A program made the position numbers and the translations under genes. The notes below the pieces were generated by a model that saw nothing but the letters and a program-made list of their open reading frames with translations, searched no databases and was not told the origin of the DNA. A DNA stretch of 33,395 nucleotides from a virus, in IMG/VR virus record IMGVR_UViG_3300044619_002661, positions 1 to 33,395 of that record; one strand, given 5' to 3'. Positions 23,426-31,175 of the stretch are shown here, one piece after another (position 1 is the first letter of the stretch; every line of letters begins with the position of its first letter).

Positions 23426-24944
23426 GGTAGTCTACATGAACCCTATTCAGAAAAAGTTTTTTTCTGCCAGGCAAAAGCGCAAAACCATGAATTGTGGCAG
23501 AGGACTTGGAAAGTCTTATATGATAGGCCACCACAACTATTTGAAGTACCGGAATATGCCAAAAGCAAAGTCCTTACTTCTTGCCAATACGTTTTATCAG
23601 TTGCTAACCAAAACAGCACCACAAATGGAGCAGGCTTTTGGTGATTGGGGCTTGAGAGAATATGACCCAAAAACAAAGGATGGCCACTGGGTATTTGGCA
23701 AGCGGCCACCCACACACTTTGAAAAGCCACACTCAGCACCTAAAAACTTTGAGTATTGCTACACCTTTATAAATGGCTACACCATAGAGCTTGCCAGTGC
23801 AGAAACAAAAGATAAGATTAGAGGTGGAAGTTATGATGCCCTGGATGCTGATGAATCAGCCACATTAAAAGAAGCGGATTGGAATAAGATCATGACACCC
23901 TCAGTGAGAGGGATAAACAGAGGACCAAAAAACATAGATAGCTATCTGAGATATTCAATCTGTGATTTTACCTCAGCTCCCTGGCTGATGGAAGGAAACT
24001 GGATATACCACACAGAAGAACTTGCCAAAGAGCAGCCAGATAAATTCTTTTTTCTCAAAGCGGCTACGCATGAAAACGTAGAGATACTTGGCCAGGCATA
24101 TCTCGACCATCTGAGAGCTACACTTTCACCACTTGAGTATTTTGTTGAGGTACTTAATGGAAGGCTCAAGCGCCAGGCAGATGGTGGTTTTTATCCGGGA
24201 TTTAATGATGATAAGCACATCCGGAATAACAGCTTCGAATACGACTGGACAGGTGAAGGTAAAATGACTTTTAAACGTGACAATTTCATTGACCCATCCA
24301 AAGAGCTGATCTTCTCTTTGGATTTCAATGTCAAGTTTACCTCTGGCCTTGTGGTCCAGGAACAGTTCTTTCCACAGTACAGAGAACTCCGTTTTTGTGA
24401 TGCCCTATTTGAAAAGCCAGATCCAACCAAAGACCTGGGCAAAGAATCGGAATTGCTTATTGATAGAATTGTGGATAACTTCTGCAAGAAGTATGCATTC
24501 CACCCGGTTAAGTATATTGAGATAGATGGAGACAACTCAGCGAAAAATCTGAGGGTAGGAGCTGCACCCATGTTTGAGCAGGTGGCCGCAAGGTTCAGGC
24601 AGAATGGATGGCAGCCAGTTATCAAAGCCATAGGCAAACTGCCACTGCACCAAAGCAGATACCTGCTCATCAACAACATTCTCAGGCAGTCAGAAGCCAG
24701 ATATCCAAGAATAGCGATACATGGCACCAACTGCAAAAATTTGATTATGTCTATCCAAAACGCTGGGGTAAAAGGTGATTTCCAAAAGGACAAATCCAGT
24801 GAGCTCAAAGACATAGACCAAACCATTGCCACCCACTTCAGTGATTGCTTTGACTATGTAATCTTTAGAAAGTATGGCGACCTACTTATGAATGGCAGCT
24901 CCACCATCTGGGCATCCACTATGCCTTCTTCAATTGGAAGGTAA
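23397..24944 (+). CDS. terL: Terminase large subunit
   Basis: This 515-aa protein is the packaging motor. The Walker A loop is GRGLGKS (34-40), Walker B with catalytic Glu is DALDADE (147-153), and the nuclease acidic residues are likely D309 (SLDFN), D377 (EIDGDN) and D483/D486 (DCFD). ATPase and RNaseH-like nuclease halves are joined near residue 280. ATG 23397 overlaps the upstream gene; internal ATGs at 23418 and 23436 are alternatives. The protein moves phage DNA into the procapsid through the portal encoded at 25528. Confidence 0.88.
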   Translation: MARQKKKMVRVVYMNPIQKKFFSARQKRKTMNCGRGLGKSYMIGHHNYLKYRNMPKAKSLLLANTFYQLLTKTAPQMEQAFGDWGLREYDPKTKDGHWVFGKRPPTHFEKPHSAPKNFEYCYTFINGYTIELASAETKDKIRGGSYDALDADESATLKEADWNKIMTPSVRGINRGPKNIDSYLRYSICDFTSAPWLMEGNWIYHTEELAKEQPDKFFFLKAATHENVEILGQAYLDHLRATLSPLEYFVEVLNGRLKRQADGGFYPGFNDDKHIRNNSFEYDWTGEGKMTFKRDNFIDPSKELIFSLDFNVKFTSGLVVQEQFFPQYRELRFCDALFEKPDPTKDLGKESELLIDRIVDNFCKKYAFHPVKYIEIDGDNSAKNLRVGAAPMFEQVAARFRQNGWQPVIKAIGKLPLHQSRYLLINNILRQSEARYPRIAIHGTNCKNLIMSIQNAGVKGDFQKDKSSELKDIDQTIATHFSDCFDYVIFRKYGDLLMNGSSTIWASTMPSSIGR

Positions 24945-25004
24945 ATGCTTTTTAATCATACAAATCAAAGTTGCCAATAACTTTTTTTCTTGAAATTCAT
25001 ATTT

Positions 25005-25028
25005 ACCGGATTTTTCTGGTTTTTCTTT
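25005..25028 (+). terminator. Weak terminator-like hairpin after the terminase gene
   Basis: ACCGG (25005-25009) can pair with CTGGT (25016-25020), one G-T pair, followed by TTTTCTTTT. The stem is short. The gap 24945-25199 (255 bp) otherwise holds a 6-bp inverted repeat TGTCAA/TTGACA (about 25038-25071) and candidate promoter 7. Confidence 0.4.
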
Positions 25029-25160
25029 TGCCAGTTGTCAAAGGGCGCCTGTGCCATTCTTCTTGACAGAAAGTAGAATTTAAACTGTGTTATAAAGCGA
25101 TAATTCTAAAACAATCAAGCTGCACCAAAAAGGAAAAGTATAATAAAACCCTAAAAATTA

Positions 25161-25195
25161 GTCCTATTTAAAAAAATAGTAAGCGCTCAGATTTG
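25161..25195 (+). promoter_or_regulatory. Candidate phage late promoter 7 (GTCCT-N26-TTTG), for the portal and tail genes
   Basis: GTCCTATTT at 25161 and TTTG at 25192-25195 within CAGATTTG; ATG 25200 follows after 4 bases. From here genes run without a gap large enough for another promoter through the circular junction to the terminator at 555. Confidence 0.65.
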
Positions 25196-25199
25196 AGAC

Positions 25200-25553
25200 A
25201 TGAAAACGGAAAATTCATTTGATGGGATTAGAATCAGGCAAGTGCTTGATTTAATCTACTCCAGCTTTGATGATTTCAGTTTGACATTCATAAAAACCAA
25301 TGGAAAAGACAAGGTTTTTAAAAAAAGGGTAAGGCTTGGAGTGCCACCGAGTTTGAAAAAGCTTGCAAAAATGCAGGGTTTGCCTTCTGAGGGCCAGAAC
25401 TCCAGCAGCTGGAACCACCAAATCAACAAAAGCCACAACCTGTTACTTTTTGACATAGATAAAAATCGGCCTTTTGAGGTCAAAATTTGCCTTCTCACTT
25501 CTTTCAATGGTATAAAAATCAATTGGCATGTCCCGAAAAAAACAACAAACTGA
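25200..25553 (+). CDS. Hypothetical protein upstream of the portal, 117 aa
   Basis: The small basic protein starts exactly 39 bases after the GTCCT of promoter 7 and overlaps the portal gene by 26 bases. Motifs include FDDFSLTFIKTNGK and the strand DIDKNRPFEVKICLLTSF; a central part (VPPSLKKLAKMQGLPSEG) is loop-rich. No family was recognised. Because it leads the portal operon, a head or packaging accessory role is plausible. Confidence 0.6.
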   Translation: MKTENSFDGIRIRQVLDLIYSSFDDFSLTFIKTNGKDKVFKKRVRLGVPPSLKKLAKMQGLPSEGQNSSSWNHQINKSHNLLLFDIDKNRPFEVKICLLTSFNGIKINWHVPKKTTN

Positions 25554-26823
25554 TACATGGATTGGCTATTTGCCAAAGTCCAGGTCTGTGATTGAAATCA
25601 CAAGCTCCAAAAATGCAGCAACCACCAAAGGAAAAGGAACTGTGGAAGGCATTGCCTATCAGAAGCTTGGTGATGATGACAAGCTTGCAGATGAAATTCT
25701 GGAAATGGTTTGGCAAAATGATTTTATGCCTCAGTTGCTTTTGACTGAAGCATCATTTTTGTATGGTGGCGGCTTGCAGCTATTCAGAAAAAGACTTGTG
25801 CCTGGCACAGAAACAACCAGGGCCAAAATAATAATTGAGCCAGCTCAGGATGCGGCAATGGAGGCATGGGCAAAAAGAGTTTTTTTAAATGAATACTTTC
25901 TAAAAGCCTGCTATCAGTTTGTTTACAACGCTAATGTTTACACTGGTTTCAACCTCACACCAGAAAGTAGGATTGCAAACTTTACTTGCTACGACTTTCC
26001 AAACATCAGAGCTGAGAGGTCTGATGACCATGGCCAGATTCCAAGCTATCTGATTTTTGGTGAAAAGAAAAAGGATGGAAAGGTTTATAAATTCGAGCAG
26101 GTACCAAGGTACAGGTCCGGGATTGAAAAAAGTGAGCCACAGTTTATTTTTCATTCCAAGCTTCCGACACCGGGCCAGGCTTATTATGGACTGCCAGCTT
26201 TTTATGGTGCAATGAAAACCATAAAGCTTCTCAATCAGATTCCAGACTTTCACCTTTCCGGATTAGAAAACGGATACAACATAAAGTACCATGTAAAGGT
26301 GCCCGATGTTTGGCTGGACCAATTCGGTAGCCAGGAGGATAAGGACAAAGCCTGGGAAAAATTAAGAGAGGATATGGATGAGCAATTGTCAAGCAAAGAC
26401 AATGTGAACAAAACCATCATTTCTAAATTTGTAATTGACAGATCCACCGGAAAGCCATTGCCTGGCTTTGATATTATTCCGATGGATAACAACCAAACGG
26501 ATCAAGCCTACCTGGCACTGGGCAAAGACATGCGGATAAATGCTGGCTCAGCCGTTGGCATCCATCCTGGCCTTGCCAATGTGGACACTGGTGGAAAACT
26601 TGGTGGCACTGCCAGTGAAATGAGGGTGGCAGCTGACCTGCACCTGAAACTCAGAACTCCCATTCCAAGAATGAAGATTTTGCAAGCTTTGGAGATAGCC
26701 TATCAGATAGAAGGTTTTCCAAGCGACCTCTTTTTTGCTCCGATTGATGTGGAACTGATAACCACGGATCAGAATCCAAATGGAAAACAAACTGTAACCT
26801 CCTCAGCCAATGCCCCTGTTTAA
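25528..26823 (+). CDS. Portal protein
   Basis: The 431-aa protein follows the terminase and has typical portal features: an N-terminal helical/strand core (DEILEMVWQNDFMPQLLLTE, GGGLQLFRK), the wing region, a long stem-like helix (DKAWEKLREDMDEQLSSKDN), and the C-terminal G-I-H-P-G-L-A-N-V segment then a basic helical part. Twelve copies would form the ring at the capsid vertex through which DNA enters. It overlaps the next gene by 14 bases. The family match is by position and shape; it is similar in type to portals of Bacteroidota siphophages. Confidence 0.78.
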   Translation: MSRKKQQTDTWIGYLPKSRSVIEITSSKNAATTKGKGTVEGIAYQKLGDDDKLADEILEMVWQNDFMPQLLLTEASFLYGGGLQLFRKRLVPGTETTRAKIIIEPAQDAAMEAWAKRVFLNEYFLKACYQFVYNANVYTGFNLTPESRIANFTCYDFPNIRAERSDDHGQIPSYLIFGEKKKDGKVYKFEQVPRYRSGIEKSEPQFIFHSKLPTPGQAYYGLPAFYGAMKTIKLLNQIPDFHLSGLENGYNIKYHVKVPDVWLDQFGSQEDKDKAWEKLREDMDEQLSSKDNVNKTIISKFVIDRSTGKPLPGFDIIPMDNNQTDQAYLALGKDMRINAGSAVGIHPGLANVDTGGKLGGTASEMRVAADLHLKLRTPIPRMKILQALEIAYQIEGFPSDLFFAPIDVELITTDQNPNGKQTVTSSANAPV

Positions 26824-27799
26824 AACAATACCAGAAATGAAGGCAGTATTCAGCAGGCTGAATGCAAGTGCCTCAATTGAAAGCTACATTTCTTTTAGAG
26901 ATGATGCAGAAGAAAAGTACATCAAGCCATTGATAGGTGAGCTGCAGTTTGAAGACCTGCAAATCCACTATGATTCCAATGCAGAGGACTTGGATATGGA
27001 CAACCTACTCTACCAGGTGAGAAGATGTTTGGTCTATTACACTTTACTGGAGGCAGCTCCCACTCAATTGCTGGACTTTGGTGATGGTGGAATTATGGAA
27101 GGACAAACAGAAGGCCAAAGCAGCGCAAGGCAGTGGACTATAAAAGGAGCAGTTGAATATTTCAGCACTAATGCCGACACCTTTGCAGAATCAGTTCTAC
27201 AGTTTCTGGAAAAAAACAAAGCCAATTATTTAACATGGGATAATTCAGAAAGCAGAAAATTGGCCAGAGCATTGTTCATACCAAATGGAAGAGCATGGAA
27301 AGACGCAGGCGCTGACTTAGATCAGCCAAATAGGTTTTTTCTTCGCTGCTATCAATCTGTCAAAAGAGCTCAGGAAATAAATGTTCTGGATATTATAGGC
27401 CAAGACCTGATGGATGAGTTGGTGGATGAAATGGTGGAAGCGACCGTTACAGTTGAAAATCAAAAACTGATTGACAAGATCCGGCCAATGGTAGCCTACT
27501 ATGCTTTAGCTGATGCGATCCCGACAGTTGCATTTGTTATATCCAGTTCAGGTGTTCGGGTTCTTAATGAATCAATGTCAGATGGTGCATTTGCAAAACA
27601 GCCTGTAAGCGATGAACTGGTGGCCGCACAAACGCAAAGAAACATAAACCTTGGAAGAAGGTATGAAGCCATCCTTTGCAAGTTTTTAAATGACAACGCA
27701 GCGGACTATCCACTTTGGCCAGTGCCCACAACCAGCACCGGAGCTGGTGCAGTGAAAAGCTTAATAGACAACGGAAACAAAAAATCCTTTCAATTGTAA
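26810..27799 (+). CDS. Putative connector protein with internal duplication (DUF6712-like), 329 aa
   Basis: The protein appears to have two related halves. The first (about 30-145) ends FAESVLQFLEKNKANYLTW and the second (about 195-305) ends YEAILCKFLNDNAADYPLW; both have a Y-Y-(T/A)-L-(L/A)-(E/D)-A-(A/I)-P-T helix (residues near 75 and 233). This resembles the Bacteroidota phage family known as DUF6712, which sits beside portal genes. I infer a head-tail connector or adaptor role. It overlaps the portal gene by 14 bases. Confidence 0.62.
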   Translation: MPLFKTIPEMKAVFSRLNASASIESYISFRDDAEEKYIKPLIGELQFEDLQIHYDSNAEDLDMDNLLYQVRRCLVYYTLLEAAPTQLLDFGDGGIMEGQTEGQSSARQWTIKGAVEYFSTNADTFAESVLQFLEKNKANYLTWDNSESRKLARALFIPNGRAWKDAGADLDQPNRFFLRCYQSVKRAQEINVLDIIGQDLMDELVDEMVEATVTVENQKLIDKIRPMVAYYALADAIPTVAFVISSSGVRVLNESMSDGAFAKQPVSDELVAAQTQRNINLGRRYEAILCKFLNDNAADYPLWPVPTTSTGAGAVKSLIDNGNKKSFQL

Positions 27800-27803
27800 A
27801 GCC

Positions 27804-28373
27804 ATGATTTTAAAAAAAATACTTGTATCCTTTTATAAATTGTACATACAGTTTTGGCATGATTTGGGCTTTGATGGGTTTTTTGATTTTCTGGCCATCA
27901 CTTTTTACAACCATTCTGCAAAAAGTTTTTTCATTCAAATAACAGTAGCCAGCGCCACTGCTTTATCCTTCTCCTCTTTTGTAGAAAAGTGGATCTACAA
28001 CCCGGCATCTGCAGTGTGGCTTATCGTGTTCATGGTTGTTACTGATACTTTGCTGGGTGCCTTTGTAGCCATCAAACAAAACGAGGCTTTCAACCTTGCC
28101 AAGTTTACCCGGATGGCTCCAATATTGATATCTCACCTGGTAGTGATGTCAGTGAGCTGGCACATGAGCCAGATTGACAACACCATTTTCTCATGGCTAC
28201 CTCAGGCAGTCTTTGCTTTTTTCTCTGGAAGAAACCTGATGGGGATAGTCCGGAATATGGTCATCCTAAAATGGCTGAATGGAAACTTTGTGCAGTTCTT
28301 AATTGACAGAGTAAAGCCAGACCTGATGGATGCCATGAAACCAGAGAAAGTAAAATCTGAAAAAACTAACTGA
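27804..28373 (+). CDS. Holin
   Basis: At 189 aa this is a membrane protein with about three hydrophobic segments: residues 40-58 (SFFIQITVASATALSFSSF), 68-90 (AVWLIVFMVVTDTLLGAFVA) and 103-122 (MAPILISHLVVMSVSWHM), plus a weaker amphipathic one. The VFMVVTDTLLGAF segment is typical of the holin family related to toxin-secretion/phage-lysis holins. The C-terminus is charged and cytoplasmic. It would form the membrane holes that release the amidase at 17738. The next gene starts at its stop (28373) and encodes the spanin. Confidence 0.78.
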   Translation: MILKKILVSFYKLYIQFWHDLGFDGFFDFLAITFYNHSAKSFFIQITVASATALSFSSFVEKWIYNPASAVWLIVFMVVTDTLLGAFVAIKQNEAFNLAKFTRMAPILISHLVVMSVSWHMSQIDNTIFSWLPQAVFAFFSGRNLMGIVRNMVILKWLNGNFVQFLIDRVKPDLMDAMKPEKVKSEKTN

Positions 28374-28852
28374 TGAAGTACCTATTGTTTTTCCTTATCC
28401 TTTCATTGACATCCTGTGTGACTTACAACCGATGCTATAAAAAGTATGGCAAGCAAATCGGAGACAGCACCACCAAGATGGTAGTGGGCAAAGCAGACAT
28501 CAAGTTGAAAGCAGATTCAACTGCCGGGCTGGTATCACCTGCAGAACTGGATAAACTAGAGGATGGAGAAACGATGGAAATATTTGACACCGATGTGCAG
28601 GTAGATGCGGAGCCGGATGCATCTTTAGTGACCACACCCAGAAAGCCAAAGCTATACATCACCAGAAAAGGAAATGACTTTCAGGTGAAAGCAGTCACAC
28701 CACCAGACACGATCAAAGTTCAGGTGAAGGTGCCATGTGTTTGCCCTCCACAGATTCAGTTTGAAGAACCCTCCTCAGGCTGGGTTTATTTCTTTTCCGG
28801 TCTGTTCGTTGGCATTGTTTCACTTTTCATTCTTGCCTTCATTTTTAAATGA
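28373..28852 (+). CDS. Single-molecule spanin (u-spanin): outer-membrane lipoprotein with inner-membrane anchor
   Basis: The 159-aa protein has a lipoprotein signal with lipobox LTSC (acylated C15) at the N-terminus and a C-terminal membrane span (about residues 138-158, FFSGLFVGIVSLFILAFIF) ending in K. The middle is a periplasmic stretch of about 110 residues. This is the layout of T1 gp11-type unimolecular spanins, which join and fuse the inner and outer membranes at lysis. It overlaps the holin gene by one base and the next gene by four. The lipoprotein signal also fits a Gram-negative host of the Bacteroidota kind. Confidence 0.8.
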   Translation: MKYLLFFLILSLTSCVTYNRCYKKYGKQIGDSTTKMVVGKADIKLKADSTAGLVSPAELDKLEDGETMEIFDTDVQVDAEPDASLVTTPRKPKLYITRKGNDFQVKAVTPPDTIKVQVKVPCVCPPQIQFEEPSSGWVYFFSGLFVGIVSLFILAFIFK

Positions 28853-29613
28853 CAAAAATCGAACTCTTTGGCAAAGCCTATGATTTCCCATCCACATGGG
28901 AGGAGCTGACCGATGCCCAGGTGGAAAGGATCTGTGGCTTTCTTTTGCAGCCCTGGAGCCCTGCACTTCAATATCTTTTAATCCGTTTGCTTTTGCCCAT
29001 CAAACCATCTGCCTGGACAAAACTCACTGATGATGAATTACTGGCCTTGCTTCCAATCACTGATTTTTTACAAAAACCTGTTTTGCCAAAAGAATTCAAA
29101 CTTTTCAGCATTGGCCTGAGAGGCTTCTGGCTTCCATCACAATTAAAAATCAGAGCTGTGGATTGGATTGCCACTGAGCCACATCTAAAAAGGTTTGCAA
29201 AATATGGAGACATCAAATCTCTGGACTTATTGGTGGCTTCTTTATGCAGGCCACTCAAGTTGTGGATAGTGCTTTTCCCTTGGTTCAAAACCTTTGCCAT
29301 CAACTGGGATGGAGACCCCAGAGAAAAATACCACAGCGACATTGCCACCATCCGGGCTGGCAAGCTTGCAAAAGTGCCAATGCACAAAAAGCTTTTGGTG
29401 GTGTGGTGGTTGGTGCAGCTTCGCTGGGATATCTTCAAAAATTACAAATCAGTTTTTGAGGGAAGCGGCACAGGTGAAAAAGGAGACTGGATTGAAACCA
29501 TAATGCACCTGGCAGAAAAAAACTTGTTTGGAGACCTGCAAAGCACCATGCAAACCAACCTGCATTTGATTTTGAAATACCTACACAAAGAGAAAAAGGA
29601 AAACAGAAAATGA
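28849..29613 (+). CDS. Hypothetical phage morphogenesis protein, 254 aa
   Basis: The start overlaps the spanin stop (ATGA). The product is helical and rich in W, L and F; the early WEELTDAQVERICGFLLQ stretch resembles the N-terminal pattern of proteins found near tail genes in Bacteroidota phages. A middle segment (LWIVLFPWFKTF) is hydrophobic but short. No signal peptide. Overlapped by the next gene by four bases. A tail assembly chaperone is a possible role, with no frameshift site seen. Confidence 0.55.
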   Translation: MTKIELFGKAYDFPSTWEELTDAQVERICGFLLQPWSPALQYLLIRLLLPIKPSAWTKLTDDELLALLPITDFLQKPVLPKEFKLFSIGLRGFWLPSQLKIRAVDWIATEPHLKRFAKYGDIKSLDLLVASLCRPLKLWIVLFPWFKTFAINWDGDPREKYHSDIATIRAGKLAKVPMHKKLLVVWWLVQLRWDIFKNYKSVFEGSGTGEKGDWIETIMHLAEKNLFGDLQSTMQTNLHLILKYLHKEKKENRK

Positions 29614-30080
29614 GTGTATTTATAGAAACAAAAAACTACTTCAAACAGCTGTCTATGCAGCACCTGAAACTGGCTGGAAACTTTGTGCATGGTGGCACGA
29701 AAGAACTCAGGGAGGCTGTGGTTTCTGCAACCAGCTACCCACTTCTTTTAATGGACACTCCTTTCATTGACATCAAAGACAGCGGCAGTGCAGTTTTTGG
29801 AAAGGCCAAATCTGATTTTACAGTCGTGATGGCTGCACCCAATGTGCACAAATCCAAAGCTGAAATAGACGACCTCTGGGTAGAAGCAGAAGAAATCTGC
29901 ATGGATATAATTTCCAGACTCAAGCGAGATGCAAAAAATAAACTTCATTATGTAGATGTATCTGAGCTGGACATGACACCCATAGACCCTTTATTGATAG
30001 ATGGCTGCATAGGATGGCGCATAGAGTTTACCCTGGGCAGGCAAATAGATATTTGTTACAAACCTGAAAACTGGGATTAA
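29610..30080 (+). CDS. Putative tail-completion protein, 156 aa
   Basis: The protein is mixed alpha/beta with a long helix (SKAEIDDLWVEAEEICMDII) in the middle and a C-terminal strand set (GWRIEFTLGRQIDICYKPEN). Size and place, between connector and tail genes, match tail terminator or tail-completion proteins. Start overlaps the previous stop by four bases. The C-terminal GRQIDICYKPENW pattern is seen in Bacteroidota phage proteins of this neighbourhood, though I cannot name the family. Confidence 0.55.
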   Translation: MSVFIETKNYFKQLSMQHLKLAGNFVHGGTKELREAVVSATSYPLLLMDTPFIDIKDSGSAVFGKAKSDFTVVMAAPNVHKSKAEIDDLWVEAEEICMDIISRLKRDAKNKLHYVDVSELDMTPIDPLLIDGCIGWRIEFTLGRQIDICYKPENWD

Positions 30081-30083
30081 GAC

Positions 30084-31175
30084 ATGCCAAAATTTAGCCG
30101 GAACCCGATAGTAGCCACAGCCACTACTACCTCTCCATATCAAACATTGGAGCTTGAGGTATTTATTGAAACCCTTGCCACATATGATACCTATTACAGC
30201 TTGGGCACTTTTACTTATTTAAGTGATTCTCAATCTGCATTTTTAGAGCAAATACAAGACTTGCTTCATTGCGCTTTAATGAATGACATTGCAGAGACAA
30301 TGCCAGAAAACAATACCATTGGAGTGGTGAAAGGTCTTTGCCGAAAGTTTAAGTACAGAACCCGATATATGACAACCGGAACCTGGGGAAGCTGGACAGA
30401 CAGTGCAGTAGACCATGTTGTATTGGGAGGCAAGGCTTATGAAAACTTTAACAATACCACCCTATTTGATCGGCCTGTTTTTTTGAACTATCAGGATCTT
30501 CTTCTTACTCCCTATCTGGCAACTGGTTTTGTCTATGTGCTTGCTCATGAAGCACAGAACCTACTTTACAGTTTTAATTTTGAAAGCCTTAGCGGAGCGC
30601 CATCCAGTGATGGTGGTGGAATTTTCGGAATTACAAGACCCTTTGAGGTTGTAAAAATTCCTATAGTATATCCATCTCCGGACCTTTCCTCCATGTACTA
30701 CCTTTCAGTGGAGATCAACAATGTGGTAGAGTTCATGTATCTGCTTGCTGATTTTGAATATCGGCCTGTCAAAACAGATTTTATGTATCTCTCATCCGCA
30801 GGTGGATGGGCTTTTCTGCCTTGCTATGGGCAGCGGATAAAAGGCTTGGAGGTAAGCCAGAAAATAGCGGAAAACATTAGCCAGGGAGACTACTACAGCC
30901 AGCCAGATATTGGAAACTATCAGGTGTGGAAATCCAGCGGAAAAAGAAAGGAAAAAGTTTCACTGGGTTACATTCCACAAAAATATATTGCCCTTATCTC
31001 TCAGGACTTTTTATTGTCCAGGAAAAGATTTGTCTGGAACAATACCATAGGCAAATGGCTACCAGTGGCTGTGGAAACTAAAAGTGTGATTTTTGAAAGC
31101 ACCACTGACCTGGACCTTGGCTCCTTTTCTTTTGAATTCAGATATTTATTTGACAACGACATCCCTAGCTTATGA
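30084..31175 (+). CDS. Putative tail protein, 363 aa
   Basis: The 363-aa protein is strand-rich with many Y and F, no signal, and a repeated two-part look (YYSLGTFTYLSDSQS early; DFLLSRKRFVWNNTIGK near residue 315). The C-terminal FEFRYLFDND ends where the next gene starts (ATGA at 31172-31175). It is placed where distal tail proteins occur in siphophages, just before the large tail protein. The role is inferred from position. Confidence 0.6.
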   Translation: MPKFSRNPIVATATTTSPYQTLELEVFIETLATYDTYYSLGTFTYLSDSQSAFLEQIQDLLHCALMNDIAETMPENNTIGVVKGLCRKFKYRTRYMTTGTWGSWTDSAVDHVVLGGKAYENFNNTTLFDRPVFLNYQDLLLTPYLATGFVYVLAHEAQNLLYSFNFESLSGAPSSDGGGIFGITRPFEVVKIPIVYPSPDLSSMYYLSVEINNVVEFMYLLADFEYRPVKTDFMYLSSAGGWAFLPCYGQRIKGLEVSQKIAENISQGDYYSQPDIGNYQVWKSSGKRKEKVSLGYIPQKYIALISQDFLLSRKRFVWNNTIGKWLPVAVETKSVIFESTTDLDLGSFSFEFRYLFDNDIPSL

